Source of the DNA: a virus
Length of the DNA stretch: 30,578 nucleotides
Virus record (IMG/VR): IMGVR_UViG_3300048837_002360
Span: 1-30,578 of that record
Strand: one strand, 5' to 3'
Shown here piece after piece: positions 8,070-15,090 of the stretch (its first letter is position 1; every line of letters begins with the position of its first letter). Made by a program: the position numbers and the translations under genes. The notes beneath the pieces are model-generated. The model was not told where the DNA came from. It made no database searches and saw nothing but the letters and a program-made list of their open reading frames with translations.

Positions 8070-8870
8070 ATGAAACTACAGGAACTCTACGTCAAACAGC
8101 CCGTCCTCACGCTGGACGAACTTCTGGCTCACCTGGATGAGGGCTACTCACGGAAGAAGCGATCCCGTGAAACGCTTGTCGCTTACCACCTCCGAGAAGG
8201 GAATCTGCTTCAAATCCGCCGTGGGCTCTATGCCGTCGTGCCGCCGGGTGCAACTCCGGAAGACTGCCCGGTCGATCCCTACCTGGTCGCGGCGCGGTCG
8301 GCAGACGATGCGGTCTTGGCCTACCACACGGCGCTAGAAGTACACGGCAAGGCGCATTCCATATTCGAGCGATTCTTTTATCTGAGTAGCAAGCCGCTTC
8401 GGCCGTGGACGTTCCGGACATACCGCTTCGAGTGCGTATTGTTCCCCAAGGCCCTTCGGGAGAAGCACAAGCAGACATCTGCCACGAAAACGATCGACCG
8501 CTCAGGCCTGGACGTCCGTGTTACGACCCTGGAGCGAACGCTGGTGGACCTGTTGGACCGGTCCGACCTCGGCGGCGGCTGGGAGGAGATCTGGCGGTCG
8601 CTGGAATCCGTCGAATACTTCGACCTCGATCTCGTGGTCTGCTACGTTCAACTGCTATCCAACAAAACGACGGCGGCGAAGGTGGGCTACTACCTCCAAC
8701 AGCACGCCGAGCAGCTGATGGTGGAAGGTCGTCACCTCGAATCCCTGCGGGAGCTGCGCCCCAAACAGCCGCACTACCTTCAGCGAGGCGAAAGCGGTAA
8801 GTTGGTCAGTGACTGGAATATCGTCGTGCCTCCGTCACTGGCCGAACGCTCATGGGAGGAGGTCACATGA
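8070..8870 (+). CDS. abiEi: AbiEi-family type IV antitoxin/autoregulator
   Basis: This 266-residue protein has an N-terminal winged-helix domain (VLTLDELLAHLDEG, then YHLREGNLLQIRRGLYAVVPPG) typical of the AbiEi_4 antitoxin domain. A C-terminal domain follows with VRVTTLERTLVDLLDRSDLGGGWEEIWRSL, which matches AbiEi antitoxins. The N-terminal domain binds the operon's own operator, while the C-terminal domain counters the toxin. ATG 8070 has GGAG nine bases upstream and is preferred over an in-frame ATG at 8010, because the longer form would run through operator site 3. The stop overlaps the toxin start as ATGA. It is transcribed against the phage head genes that flank it. Confidence 0.88.
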   Translation: MKLQELYVKQPVLTLDELLAHLDEGYSRKKRSRETLVAYHLREGNLLQIRRGLYAVVPPGATPEDCPVDPYLVAARSADDAVLAYHTALEVHGKAHSIFERFFYLSSKPLRPWTFRTYRFECVLFPKALREKHKQTSATKTIDRSGLDVRVTTLERTLVDLLDRSDLGGGWEEIWRSLESVEYFDLDLVVCYVQLLSNKTTAAKVGYYLQQHAEQLMVEGRHLESLRELRPKQPHYLQRGESGKLVSDWNIVVPPSLAERSWEEVT

Positions 8871-9829
8871 AAATCTCTCGCGAAAAACTCATGTCAGAAT
8901 CACAGGCCACCGGGTTCCGCCCCGAGGTTCTGGAAAAGGTGATGCAGTTATTAAACCTGCTGGAGGGATTTAATCAGCACCCATTTCTCAAGGGGCGATG
9001 GGTGCTCAAGGGCGGGACCGCCCTGAATCTGTTCCTGTTCGACGTTCCGCGCCTGTCCGTGGATATCGACCTGAACTACATCGGTGCGCTTGACCGTGAC
9101 ACGATGCTGGCCGAACGCCCCAAGATCGAACAGGCGGTGCAGGCGGTCTGTTCGCGGGAGGGCATGAGCATCACGCGCGTGCCGGACGATCACGCCGGGG
9201 GCAAGTGGCGGTTGCGCTATGACAGTGCGCTGGGTGAAGGCGGCAATCTGGAGGTCGATCTGAACTTCATGTTCCGGGTCCCGCTGTGGCCGATCGTCAT
9301 AAGCGATGCGGCCGTAGGGACCAGTTCGGCCAGGCAGATCCCCGTTCTCGACCTGCATGAGTTGGCGGCGGGCAAACTGGCGGCTCTGCTTGCCCGTCAT
9401 GCCAGCCGCGATCTGTTTGATGCCCATCACTTGTTGACACAGACGGACCTGGACCGCAGCAAGCTCCGCCTGGGCTTTGTCTTGTATGGGGGAATGAACC
9501 GTAAGGACTGGCGTACAGTGGCGATCCAAGACGTCGCGTATGAACCACACGAGCTTGAGAACCAGTTGGTACCCGTTGTTCGCGATGCCATTCTCCGCCA
9601 AAAGAAGGCGGGCGACTGGGCCGAACGCATGATCGCCGAGTGCCGCCAGGCACTCGATATCGTTCTTCCGCTGAATGACCGGGAAATCAAGTTCCTGGAT
9701 CAGCTGCTCGACCACGGCCAGATCGAACCGCAGCTTCTGACCGACGACGAGGGGATGATGGACCGGATCCGGTCACATCCGTTGCTGCAGTGGAAGGCCG
9801 TCAACGTCAGGCAACACAAGGGCAGGTAG
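8867..9829 (+). CDS. abiEii: AbiEii-family nucleotidyltransferase toxin
   Basis: This 320-residue protein carries the polymerase-beta-like nucleotidyltransferase motif WVLKGGTALNLF (Gly49, Gly50, Thr51) followed by RLSVDIDLNYIG with Asp66 and Asp68. A third acidic strand (NLEVDLNFMF) and the motif AAGKLAALLARHASRDLFDAHHLL complete the AbiEii/DUF1814 signature. The family blocks growth, reportedly by transferring nucleotides to target RNAs, and gives abortive infection against phages. ATG 8867 has GGAGGAGG directly upstream and overlaps the antitoxin stop. All key residues appear intact. Its 3' end overlaps the zinc-ribbon gene on the other strand by 57 bases. On a phage it would act as superinfection exclusion. 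Confidence 0.9.
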   Translation: MKISREKLMSESQATGFRPEVLEKVMQLLNLLEGFNQHPFLKGRWVLKGGTALNLFLFDVPRLSVDIDLNYIGALDRDTMLAERPKIEQAVQAVCSREGMSITRVPDDHAGGKWRLRYDSALGEGGNLEVDLNFMFRVPLWPIVISDAAVGTSSARQIPVLDLHELAAGKLAALLARHASRDLFDAHHLLTQTDLDRSKLRLGFVLYGGMNRKDWRTVAIQDVAYEPHELENQLVPVVRDAILRQKKAGDWAERMIAECRQALDIVLPLNDREIKFLDQLLDHGQIEPQLLTDDEGMMDRIRSHPLLQWKAVNVRQHKGR

Positions 9830-10009
9830 CTCCCCACCGGCCTGTTCGTAGGTTGTGATACGACGCCCGCAGTACCGACACGCCCTGCGTCGCAGGACGC
9901 GCCCGCCCGTTGCCGCGCGTGTGTAGAGCACACGGAAGTGCGCGCAGCCACACTTGGGGCACTCGAGGCCCCGCTTGGTCTGAAGTGATGATCTTCCGCT
10001 TGGCTGCAT
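9773..10009 (-). CDS. Zinc-ribbon protein next to terminase
   Basis: This 78-residue protein has two CxxC pairs, ECPKCGCAHFRVLYTRA and RACRYCGRRITTYEQ, spaced as in NrdR-like and Ogr/Delta-type zinc ribbons. The ATG lies four bases after the terminase stop, consistent with translational coupling. Ogr/Delta proteins are late-gene activators, but only the zinc ribbon is supported here. The last third overlaps the 3' end of the AbiEii gene on the opposite strand. That tail may have been rewritten when the toxin-antitoxin module was inserted. Confidence 0.65.
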   Translation of the reverse strand: MQPSGRSSLQTKRGLECPKCGCAHFRVLYTRAATGGRVLRRRACRYCGRRITTYEQAGGELPALVLPDVDGLPLQQRM

Positions 10010-10012
10010 CGT

Positions 10013-12325
10013 CTACGGCCTGCCCCTTTGTATCTCCGAGAGCCGCAGCCGCTGCCGGGCGGGGGCGGCCTTCACCTCAATGGCCGGCAGCGCCGCGCCC
10101 TGGATGCTGGCGGCGGCGGCACAGCCGACCAGGCAGTCAAACCAGTGGTTATCCGGCCCGCCTGCGCGCAGTTTCCACTCATCCACGACCCGCCCCCCGC
10201 CCCCGGAAGTGCCCCCGCCCCCGCCCCCGGAGGATCTTGCTTCGGTCCGCACGCGGTACTCGGCGGTCAGGTGCTCTGCGATGAGCTGATGCTCGACGGG
10301 CTTGCGCCCGAACAGCGACAAACAACCCGGATCGCCCATGGCCACCGCCAGCCGGGCATGAATAAAACTCTTCCAGTAGTTGGTGTCGATCAGCGCGTGA
10401 CGCACCTGGCGGCGACCCTGCACGTTGGGAATGCGCCAGTGATGACCGACCCGCTCACCGCGTTTGCGCCTGTACTCACTGAACGGGATACTCGACGCGC
10501 CGACGTAGCGCCCGTGGCTGGGCATGACCAGGCCGGCGTGGGCGCTCTGGCGGCAGAACTGATAGACCACGTCGGTGGATTGCCCCCAGTTCGCGTCGAT
10601 CAGGCAGCGCTCAATACGCAGTTCGGCTCCGTCGTCGCGTAGCCAGCTTCGAGAAAGGTAGTCGCCAGTGAGTTGTTCAAGGCCTGCGTAGATCGAGCCT
10701 TCCAACCCCGCGCCCGGCGCAGCTTGAGCAAGTGTCTTCTGCGCTTCCCGCAAAGTGAAGTACGAACGCTGCTGATCGGGGTAGGTTCCATAATCGAGCA
10801 CGTAACCGGTGAAGTCGTCTTCCCATGCAACCACGGCATGAAAGAGCATCTTCGCCTGTACGTCGATAAACATGGTCAGGTGGTTCGCCCCGATAGGCAC
10901 CACCTTCCGGGGGTGGCCGTTGGTCTTGGCGGCGATGGCTTCGGTGGTGAGCTGATCGCCGTCGCCCTCATCCTCGGGTATCGGCTCGTTCTGGTACTCG
11001 GCCCAGAACGCCCGTTCATCTTGCAAGCGCAGGTTCATCGCGTGCTGGATGGCCGACAACTCATCCTCGTTGTGACGCTGCGGCCACGCGATGACCGAGC
11101 CCGCGTCCATCGCCTCACGGTGCTCACGGTAGAACTCGGTGGCTTCGTGGCCGTCACCGTCGTTGCGGAAGCTATCGGCCCGCAACTGGGCGTACCGGTC
11201 CCAGAGCTTCTGGTTGGTTGGGAACGCATATACCAACTTCGTGCGCTCGCCTTGCCAGGCCGGGTGCTTGTCGCGGTCAAGAATCTGATCGGCCATGTCA
11301 CCGGGCCGGATCACGGTGCAGGGCATGATGCCCGAGATCTTCTGGCCCGGCCCGGCCAGGTTCAGGATCGCGCCGTTGAGCGTCTCCATCCGGGACCGAA
11401 CCTGCTGATCGCTGCGGGCCGATTCGTCGGTCTGCGGGTCATCGAGCACCACCAGCGACGGACGTACCGCCCGTCCATCAGATCGCTTGTACTTCATGCC
11501 GCGGATGCGGCTCTCGATGCCGGCCACACGCACGATGGCCCCCGAGGACACACTGCCGGGCGTGGTTGGCAGGACGATCTCGTCGGCCGTCCAGACGATC
11601 CGCGTATGTTTGCCGTTACAGAGCTGGCCCTTGGCCCGGTTGTGAATCCGCTCTAGCGCGTGGATCGGATAGACCGCCTCGGGGTAGTCCTCCAGCAGTT
11701 GATCGTTGGTCTCAAACTCCACCTTGATGCTCTCGAGCATGTTGCGGGCGTGCCCGGCATCGGATCCGATCAGGCAGACGAACTGCTGCGCACCGGTGAG
11801 CATCGCCCAGATGCAGGCGGTTTCGGCGAGGGTGGTCTTGCCGCTGCCGCGCGGCATGGCCATGGCGAACAGGCCGCCACGCAGAACAGCGGTCTCGATC
11901 TTGGTGATGACCTTTAGGTGATCGTCCGACCAGGGCAGGCTGAAGGTCTGCGGGAAGTACGTCTCACAGAAGAACCGAAAGTCCCCGCCCGCCCGCGCCT
12001 TGCGCTCTGGGTCGGCAACCTCGGGGATCTCGCCGATGTCCCGCCCGGTCGCCGAGAGTTCGGCGTTGCGGGCGCGGGCGGCCTCTTTGACCGCCTCGTA
12101 CCCCCGGAGTTTTTCATTGGGATCTTCCGGGGGTTCCGGGTTATGTCGCGACCAAACCAACCACGCCGCGTAGCGCAGCAGGTCGACGTGTTTCTCGTCA
12201 CCGATGCGATAGCCCGCGCGGTTACGGTGCCGGCGCAGCTGCCGCTCGCTGACCACCTCGCCCAACGGCGTGGAGTTCAGCATCCGCGTCAACACTGAGG
12301 GCCGTAACTTCCTTGGGTCAATCAT
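10013..12325 (-). CDS. Terminase large subunit
   Basis: This is the ATPase-nuclease that packages phage DNA into the prohead through the portal. From ATG 12325 it is about 770 residues. Walker A is MPRGSGKTT (157-165) and Walker B is LVVLDDPQ (291-298). The C-terminal nuclease half begins around LTMFIDVQAKMLFHAVVAWEDDF. The first 60 residues form a small helical domain ending HVDLLRYAAWLVWSR that resembles the neighbouring terminase-small-like protein. A TTG at 12337 overlapping the upstream stop is an alternative start; neither has a clear ribosome binding site. A Ser/Gly-rich stretch near the C-terminus is encoded by the G/C-run repeat at 10198-10235. Confidence 0.9.
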   Translation of the reverse strand: MIDPRKLRPSVLTRMLNSTPLGEVVSERQLRRHRNRAGYRIGDEKHVDLLRYAAWLVWSRHNPEPPEDPNEKLRGYEAVKEAARARNAELSATGRDIGEIPEVADPERKARAGGDFRFFCETYFPQTFSLPWSDDHLKVITKIETAVLRGGLFAMAMPRGSGKTTLAETACIWAMLTGAQQFVCLIGSDAGHARNMLESIKVEFETNDQLLEDYPEAVYPIHALERIHNRAKGQLCNGKHTRIVWTADEIVLPTTPGSVSSGAIVRVAGIESRIRGMKYKRSDGRAVRPSLVVLDDPQTDESARSDQQVRSRMETLNGAILNLAGPGQKISGIMPCTVIRPGDMADQILDRDKHPAWQGERTKLVYAFPTNQKLWDRYAQLRADSFRNDGDGHEATEFYREHREAMDAGSVIAWPQRHNEDELSAIQHAMNLRLQDERAFWAEYQNEPIPEDEGDGDQLTTEAIAAKTNGHPRKVVPIGANHLTMFIDVQAKMLFHAVVAWEDDFTGYVLDYGTYPDQQRSYFTLREAQKTLAQAAPGAGLEGSIYAGLEQLTGDYLSRSWLRDDGAELRIERCLIDANWGQSTDVVYQFCRQSAHAGLVMPSHGRYVGASSIPFSEYRRKRGERVGHHWRIPNVQGRRQVRHALIDTNYWKSFIHARLAVAMGDPGCLSLFGRKPVEHQLIAEHLTAEYRVRTEARSSGGGGGGTSGGGGRVVDEWKLRAGGPDNHWFDCLVGCAAAASIQGAALPAIEVKAAPARQRLRLSEIQRGRP

Positions 12326-12333
12326 TCGGGGCG

Positions 12334-12573
12334 TCAATCATTCCGGGGGCCGGGGACCGGGGACCGGGGGCCGGGGTGCGCCGCCTCCCGTACCAGCCAG
12401 GCGGCGTAATGCACCAGGTTGATCGTGGCCGGGTTCCGCGGGTTGGTCGGGGCGCCGGCGACGATGTCGGCGCGGACCATCGCCTCGGTGATGCGGCGGC
12501 TGCCGGCGGCGGCGAGGATTTTGGCGGCCTGGGCGGGCGTCAGGGCCGTGATTTTCGGCATTTCGGCGGCCAT
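12334..12573 (-). CDS. Terminase small subunit-like DNA-binding protein
   Basis: This 79-residue protein is a compact helix-turn-helix-like domain (LTPAQAAKILAAAGSRRITEAMVRADIVAG, then TINLVHYAAWLV) followed by a Pro/Arg tail. Its position directly upstream of the large subunit, with overlapping stop, fits a small subunit that recognises packaging sites. It is short for the role, and the large subunit N-terminus repeats the same module. ATG 12573 is chosen; a GTG at 12588 is possible. The tail (HPGPRSPVPGPRND) is encoded entirely by a CCCCGG-type tandem expansion at 12341-12380. Confidence 0.6.
   Translation of the reverse strand: MAAEMPKITALTPAQAAKILAAAGSRRITEAMVRADIVAGAPTNPRNPATINLVHYAAWLVREAAHPGPRSPVPGPRND
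12341..12380. repeat. G-run expansion at the terminase-small 3' end
   Basis: The plus strand reads TTCCGGGGGCCGGGG followed by repeated ACCGGGG units and a further GGGGGCCGGGG. It begins with the core of the dispersed motif and continues as four or more G-runs, so it could form a G-quadruplex. It encodes the last 14 or so codons of the terminase-small-like gene. Confidence 0.55.
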
Positions 12574-12709
12574 ATCTCTAGCCCCCACGCGAGCTTAGTA
12601 AAATCTGTAAGTTCTTTTGGCACAAGTGGTTAATTGCCTTGATGTCCGGCTCAGCATCCGGCTTAATGTGATCGTGAAGACCACGATTCCTAAGGCACGG
12701 AGAACCGCG

Positions 12710-12940
12710 ATGGCAAACGCCAAACCCACCCAACACGCCCTGAAGACCGCCGACCGGATCGCCCGGGAGGTGCTCGACCTTGAAACGCTCGAGACCCGCA
12801 AGATGGACAGCCTGGACTTCCACGACATGGCGGTCTGGAGCATTAAACAAGCGCTGCTCGACGCCTACGCCGCCGGGTTCGAGGCGGGCAAGACCCCCGG
12901 GGCCCCCGGGACCCGCCCCCGCCCCCGCCCCCGGAAGTAA
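12710..12940 (+). CDS. Small protein of unknown function, first gene of a plus-strand cassette
   Basis: This 76-residue protein reads MANAKPTQHALKTADRIAREVL and WSIKQALLDAYAAGFEAGKTPG, then ends in RPRPRPRK. The body is helical with no known catalytic motif. ATG 12710 has GGAGA seven bases upstream and is preferred over in-frame ATGs further up. The final codons derive from a CCCCCG tandem run ending in CCCCCGGAAGT, so the stop codon lies immediately after a copy of the dispersed motif. It opens an operon transcribed opposite to the phage structural genes. No function can be assigned. Confidence 0.65.
   Translation: MANAKPTQHALKTADRIAREVLDLETLETRKMDSLDFHDMAVWSIKQALLDAYAAGFEAGKTPGAPGTRPRPRPRK
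12896..12938. repeat. CCCCCG tandem run ending in the dispersed motif
   Basis: Repeated CCCCCGGG and CGCCCC units precede CCCCCGGAAGT at 12928-12938. The tract encodes the RPRPRPRK end of the first plus-strand cassette gene, and the stop codon TAA starts on the T of the motif. Confidence 0.55.
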
Positions 12941-12967
12941 CCACGCACACGCAACAGGAGACACGCC

Positions 12968-13231
12968 ATGCGAACCACACGAATCGATCTCGAAGGCGAC
13001 GCCGGCAACGGCCACTACGCCACCATCACCCGCCCATCCGGGGGCGAACACATCGAGGTCACGATCCTCACGCCCGCGCAACCCAACGGCCGGGTCCACC
13101 ACGTCCAGGCCGACAGCGAAGACGACCTCTGGTCGATGGCCGAGTGCCTCCAGCATCAGCTCGATGGGGTCCGGGGCACCAACAGCATGATCCACGACTA
13201 CCTCCGCGAGCTTCAGCGCTTCGCGGATTGA
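12968..13231 (+). CDS. Small protein of unknown function
   Basis: This 87-residue protein begins MRTTRIDLEGDAGNGHYATITRP, with alternating strands (YATITRP, HIEVTILTP, VHHVQA) and then a helical C-terminus (DDLWSMAECLQHQLDGV, YLRELQRFAD). It has an excellent ribosome binding site, AGGAGA nine bases before the ATG. A small alpha/beta fold is likely. I do not recognise a family. It sits between two other small genes with the same spacing and the same kind of ribosome binding site. Confidence 0.65.
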   Translation: MRTTRIDLEGDAGNGHYATITRPSGGEHIEVTILTPAQPNGRVHHVQADSEDDLWSMAECLQHQLDGVRGTNSMIHDYLRELQRFAD

Positions 13232-13264
13232 ACCATCGGTAACCACACGCAAAAGGAGAACGCC

Positions 13265-13540
13265 ATGTCCAAGAGCCACAAACAAACCCGATCCGACGGC
13301 ACCACTGTCCGGGTCACCGTTCCCGACGACCCTAATCCCAAAGACCTGTTGATCGACGCCATCCGCGAGAACCTCTCGCTCGAGGCCGTCTGCCTGATCG
13401 CCGCCAAACTCCAGCCTTGCTACGGCAAAGGCCAAGCGGGCCAACGGGCCGAACGCGAGTGCGACTGGTTCACCGAGATGTTGATCGATGAACTGGGAAC
13501 CAGCGAATACGAACGACTGTGCGACGAGCTGGGCCTGTGA
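13265..13540 (+). CDS. Small protein of unknown function
   Basis: This 91-residue protein begins MSKSHKQTRSDGTTVRVTVPDDPNP and continues LIDAIRENLSLEAVCLIAAKLQ and ECDWFTEMLIDELGTSEYERLCDELGL. It is acidic overall and mainly helical after a short N-terminal strand. AAAGGAGA precedes the ATG at good spacing. No recognised domain or catalytic motif is visible. Small acidic phage proteins are sometimes DNA mimics or anti-defence factors, but nothing in the sequence shows this directly. Confidence 0.65.
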   Translation: MSKSHKQTRSDGTTVRVTVPDDPNPKDLLIDAIRENLSLEAVCLIAAKLQPCYGKGQAGQRAERECDWFTEMLIDELGTSEYERLCDELGL

Positions 13541-13582
13541 GCCCGGCTCGCTTTCATTAACCCTCCCGAAAGGAGAACCACC

Positions 13583-14158
13583 ATGAAGAAGGACGAAGTC
13601 AAGATCGGCGAAACCTACACCGCCAAGGTTACGAACAAGGTCGTGCCCGTTCGGATCGACAAGGAGAACCCGCGCGGCGGCTGGGACGCCACGAACCTGG
13701 TGACAAACAAGACGGTCCGGATCAAGAGCGCCCAGCGCCTGCGCGGACGCGTGAGCGCACCCGCCACAGACGCTGACGCCGGCATGGCGAAGCCCGCCGC
13801 AAAGCCGCCGGTCAAAAAGAAGCTCACCGCCGCCGAGCGAAAGGCCCGACGGCAACAGCCACCTGCTAAGGACGGCAAGCCCACACCCGCCGCGAAGAAG
13901 GCCGGTGCCCCGAAGGAGAAGAAGCTGAGCCTGATCGACGCGGCCGTGCAGGTCCTCGGCAAGGCTAAGGAGCCAATGGGCACGAAGGAGATGGTTGCAC
14001 AGATTACCGAACAGAATCTCTGGTCGCCCCGCAGCGGCGGTAAGACGCCACACGCCACGCTCTACAGCGCCATCCTCCGCGAGCTGCAGAAGAAAGGCAC
14101 GGACGCCCGGTTCCAGAAGGCCGAGCGCGGCCGGTTCACCCTGGCGAAGGGAGCGTGA
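13583..14158 (+). CDS. KOW-like plus HARE-HTH domain DNA-binding protein
   Basis: This 191-residue protein has two parts. Residues 1-55 (VKIGETYTAKVTNKVVPVRI, TNLVTNKTVRIKSAQRLRGRV) form a small beta-barrel-like domain. A Lys/Ala/Pro-rich basic linker follows to about residue 112. Residues 113-191 (LSLIDAAVQVLGKAKEPMGT, TPHATLYSAILREL, ARFQKAERGRFTLAKGA) match the HARE-HTH winged-helix domain. HARE-HTH occurs in RNA polymerase delta, ASXL proteins and restriction endonucleases and has been proposed to sense modified DNA. AAAGGAGA precedes the ATG. It may regulate the cassette or read DNA made by the nearby methyltransferase; that link is inference. Confidence 0.8.
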   Translation: MKKDEVKIGETYTAKVTNKVVPVRIDKENPRGGWDATNLVTNKTVRIKSAQRLRGRVSAPATDADAGMAKPAAKPPVKKKLTAAERKARRQQPPAKDGKPTPAAKKAGAPKEKKLSLIDAAVQVLGKAKEPMGTKEMVAQITEQNLWSPRSGGKTPHATLYSAILRELQKKGTDARFQKAERGRFTLAKGA

Positions 14159-14161
14159 GCC

Positions 14162-14380
14162 GTGGCCGTACCCCCCGAGATCCTTAAGCATATGGCCCAC
14201 GTCGATCAAACCCGCGCGCACCTGCGCGAGGTGATCAAGCAGATTCCCCGCAGCGACCTGGTCGAAATCATCCGCACCGCCGCGTCCGGCAAGCTCAGCG
14301 AGTTCGACGAGCGCACCGCCCTCCTGGTCGGCATGCTCGCGGTGATCGCCATCCACATGCTGTTTGAAGATGGAGATTAA
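14162..14380 (+). CDS. Small helical protein, function unknown
   Basis: This 72-residue protein starts at GTG 14162, with GGGAG about seven bases upstream inside the previous gene, whose stop is only three bases away. It reads MAVPPEILKHMAHVDQTRAH, REVIKQIPRSDLVEIIRTA and ends with a hydrophobic helix (ALLVGMLAVIAIHMLF). The last helix could be a membrane segment or a buried dimer helix. No family is recognised. Tight spacing on both sides places it in the same operon as the HARE-HTH gene. Confidence 0.55.
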   Translation: MAVPPEILKHMAHVDQTRAHLREVIKQIPRSDLVEIIRTAASGKLSEFDERTALLVGMLAVIAIHMLFEDGD

Positions 14381-14383
14381 ACC

Positions 14384-14740
14384 ATGCCCACCCGCCCCCG
14401 TCCCCGGAACCGGATCGTCAACTTCGACGTGGTGGACGACCACCTCGAGATGAAGGTTTCGTTCACAGATGATCCGGAGAAGAGCTACGTCCACCGTTGC
14501 ACGCGCGACATCTTCCGCGAAGTCGCGTTCACCATCGAAGAACTCGCGGCCGGAGGTACAACGCTCGAGGAACTGGTCGCAGCGATGGACGCGCCCTTCA
14601 CACAGGTCAACGTCGCGCTCGCATTCATGAAGGAGCGCGGGTGCGTTGAGGTTCGCAGGCGGCGCACCTACCCCGCATCCGGCGCGCTCTACGAAGATGC
14701 CATGATCGAGTTCATGTACCTGGCCGAAGCGCCGTACTGA
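14384..14740 (+). CDS. Winged-helix-like small protein, function unknown
   Basis: This 118-residue protein starts with MPTRPRPRNR, a basic tail encoded by a CCCCCG-type run, followed by strands (IVNFDVVDDHLEMKVSFTDD). A region then resembles a winged helix: TTLEELVAAMDAPFTQVNVALAFMKERGCVEVRRRRTYPA. DNA binding is plausible. It is the last gene of the plus-strand cassette and is followed within 30 bases by a strong terminator. No family assignment is made. Confidence 0.6.
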   Translation: MPTRPRPRNRIVNFDVVDDHLEMKVSFTDDPEKSYVHRCTRDIFREVAFTIEELAAGGTTLEELVAAMDAPFTQVNVALAFMKERGCVEVRRRRTYPASGALYEDAMIEFMYLAEAPY

Positions 14741-14765
14741 CCGCATCACAACCCCGCCCCCTCCA

Positions 14766-14788
14766 CCCCGGCCAACGCCGGGGTTTTT
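14766..14788 (+). terminator. Rho-independent terminator after the plus-strand cassette
   Basis: A perfect seven-base-pair stem, CCCCGGC pairing with GCCGGGG, encloses the loop CAAC and is followed by five T residues. It lies 26 bases after the last cassette stop and separates that operon from the AbrB-type operon. Confidence 0.9.
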
Positions 14789-14821
14789 GACTGAAGCCGG
14801 CCCCTGTTCCGGTCGAAACCG

Positions 14822-14844
14822 CCGTATATACTGTGTGTATACGG
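14822..14844 (+). promoter_or_regulatory. Palindromic operator and -10-like box for the AbrB-HhH pair
   Basis: The arms CCGTATA and TATACGG flank a nine-base centre, with two further symmetric base pairs inside. A TATACT (14827-14832) within it resembles a -10 box; no clear -35 box is seen. It ends 16 bases before the antitoxin-like start, so binding would block transcription, as in autoregulated MazE/AbrB systems. Confidence 0.6.
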
Positions 14845-14860
14845 ACAATGGGAGCCCGCC

Positions 14861-15088
14861 ATGATCAAGACCCTAATCAAACACGGCAACAGCCTGGCCC
14901 TGGTGGTGGACAAGCCGATCCTGGAACTGCTGGGCATCACCGCCGACACCCCGTTGGAACTGACCACTAACGGCGACGCGCTGATGATTACCCCGGTCCG
15001 CGACCGCAGACGGCAGAAGCGACTTCGCGCGTCGCTGGACAAGATCAATGCTAAGTACGGCGATGACCTTAAGCGGCTTACTGACTGA
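14861..15088 (+). CDS. AbrB/MazE/SpoVT-family DNA-binding protein (antitoxin-like)
   Basis: This 75-residue protein begins MIKTLIKHGNSLALVVDKPILELLGITADTPLELTTNGDALMITP, the swapped-hairpin AbrB/MazE fold that dimerises and binds palindromic operators. A basic and acidic helical tail (RDRRRQKRLRASLDKINAKYG) follows; in MazE-like antitoxins the tail contacts the toxin. GGGAG precedes the ATG, and a strong palindrome lies just upstream. It stops two bases before the next gene, which would occupy the toxin place, but that gene is not a MazF-type protein. Confidence 0.85.
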   Translation: MIKTLIKHGNSLALVVDKPILELLGITADTPLELTTNGDALMITPVRDRRRQKRLRASLDKINAKYGDDLKRLTD

Positions 15089-15090
15089 CC

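Noticed and set aside
7829-8140. Plus-strand frame overlapping the AbiE operator
   Set aside because: It runs through all three palindromes and into the antitoxin gene in another frame, with no motif or ribosome binding site.
14485-14667. Minus-strand frame opposite the last cassette gene
   Set aside because: It is a shadow frame without motif; the plus-strand gene is in an operon with a terminator.
12578-14848. Long minus-strand open frame of about 756 codons
   Set aside because: It lies antisense to six plus-strand genes with strong ribosome sites and a terminator. Its composition (long Gly/Val/Ala/Arg/Leu/Asp runs without motifs) is that of a GC-rich shadow frame.
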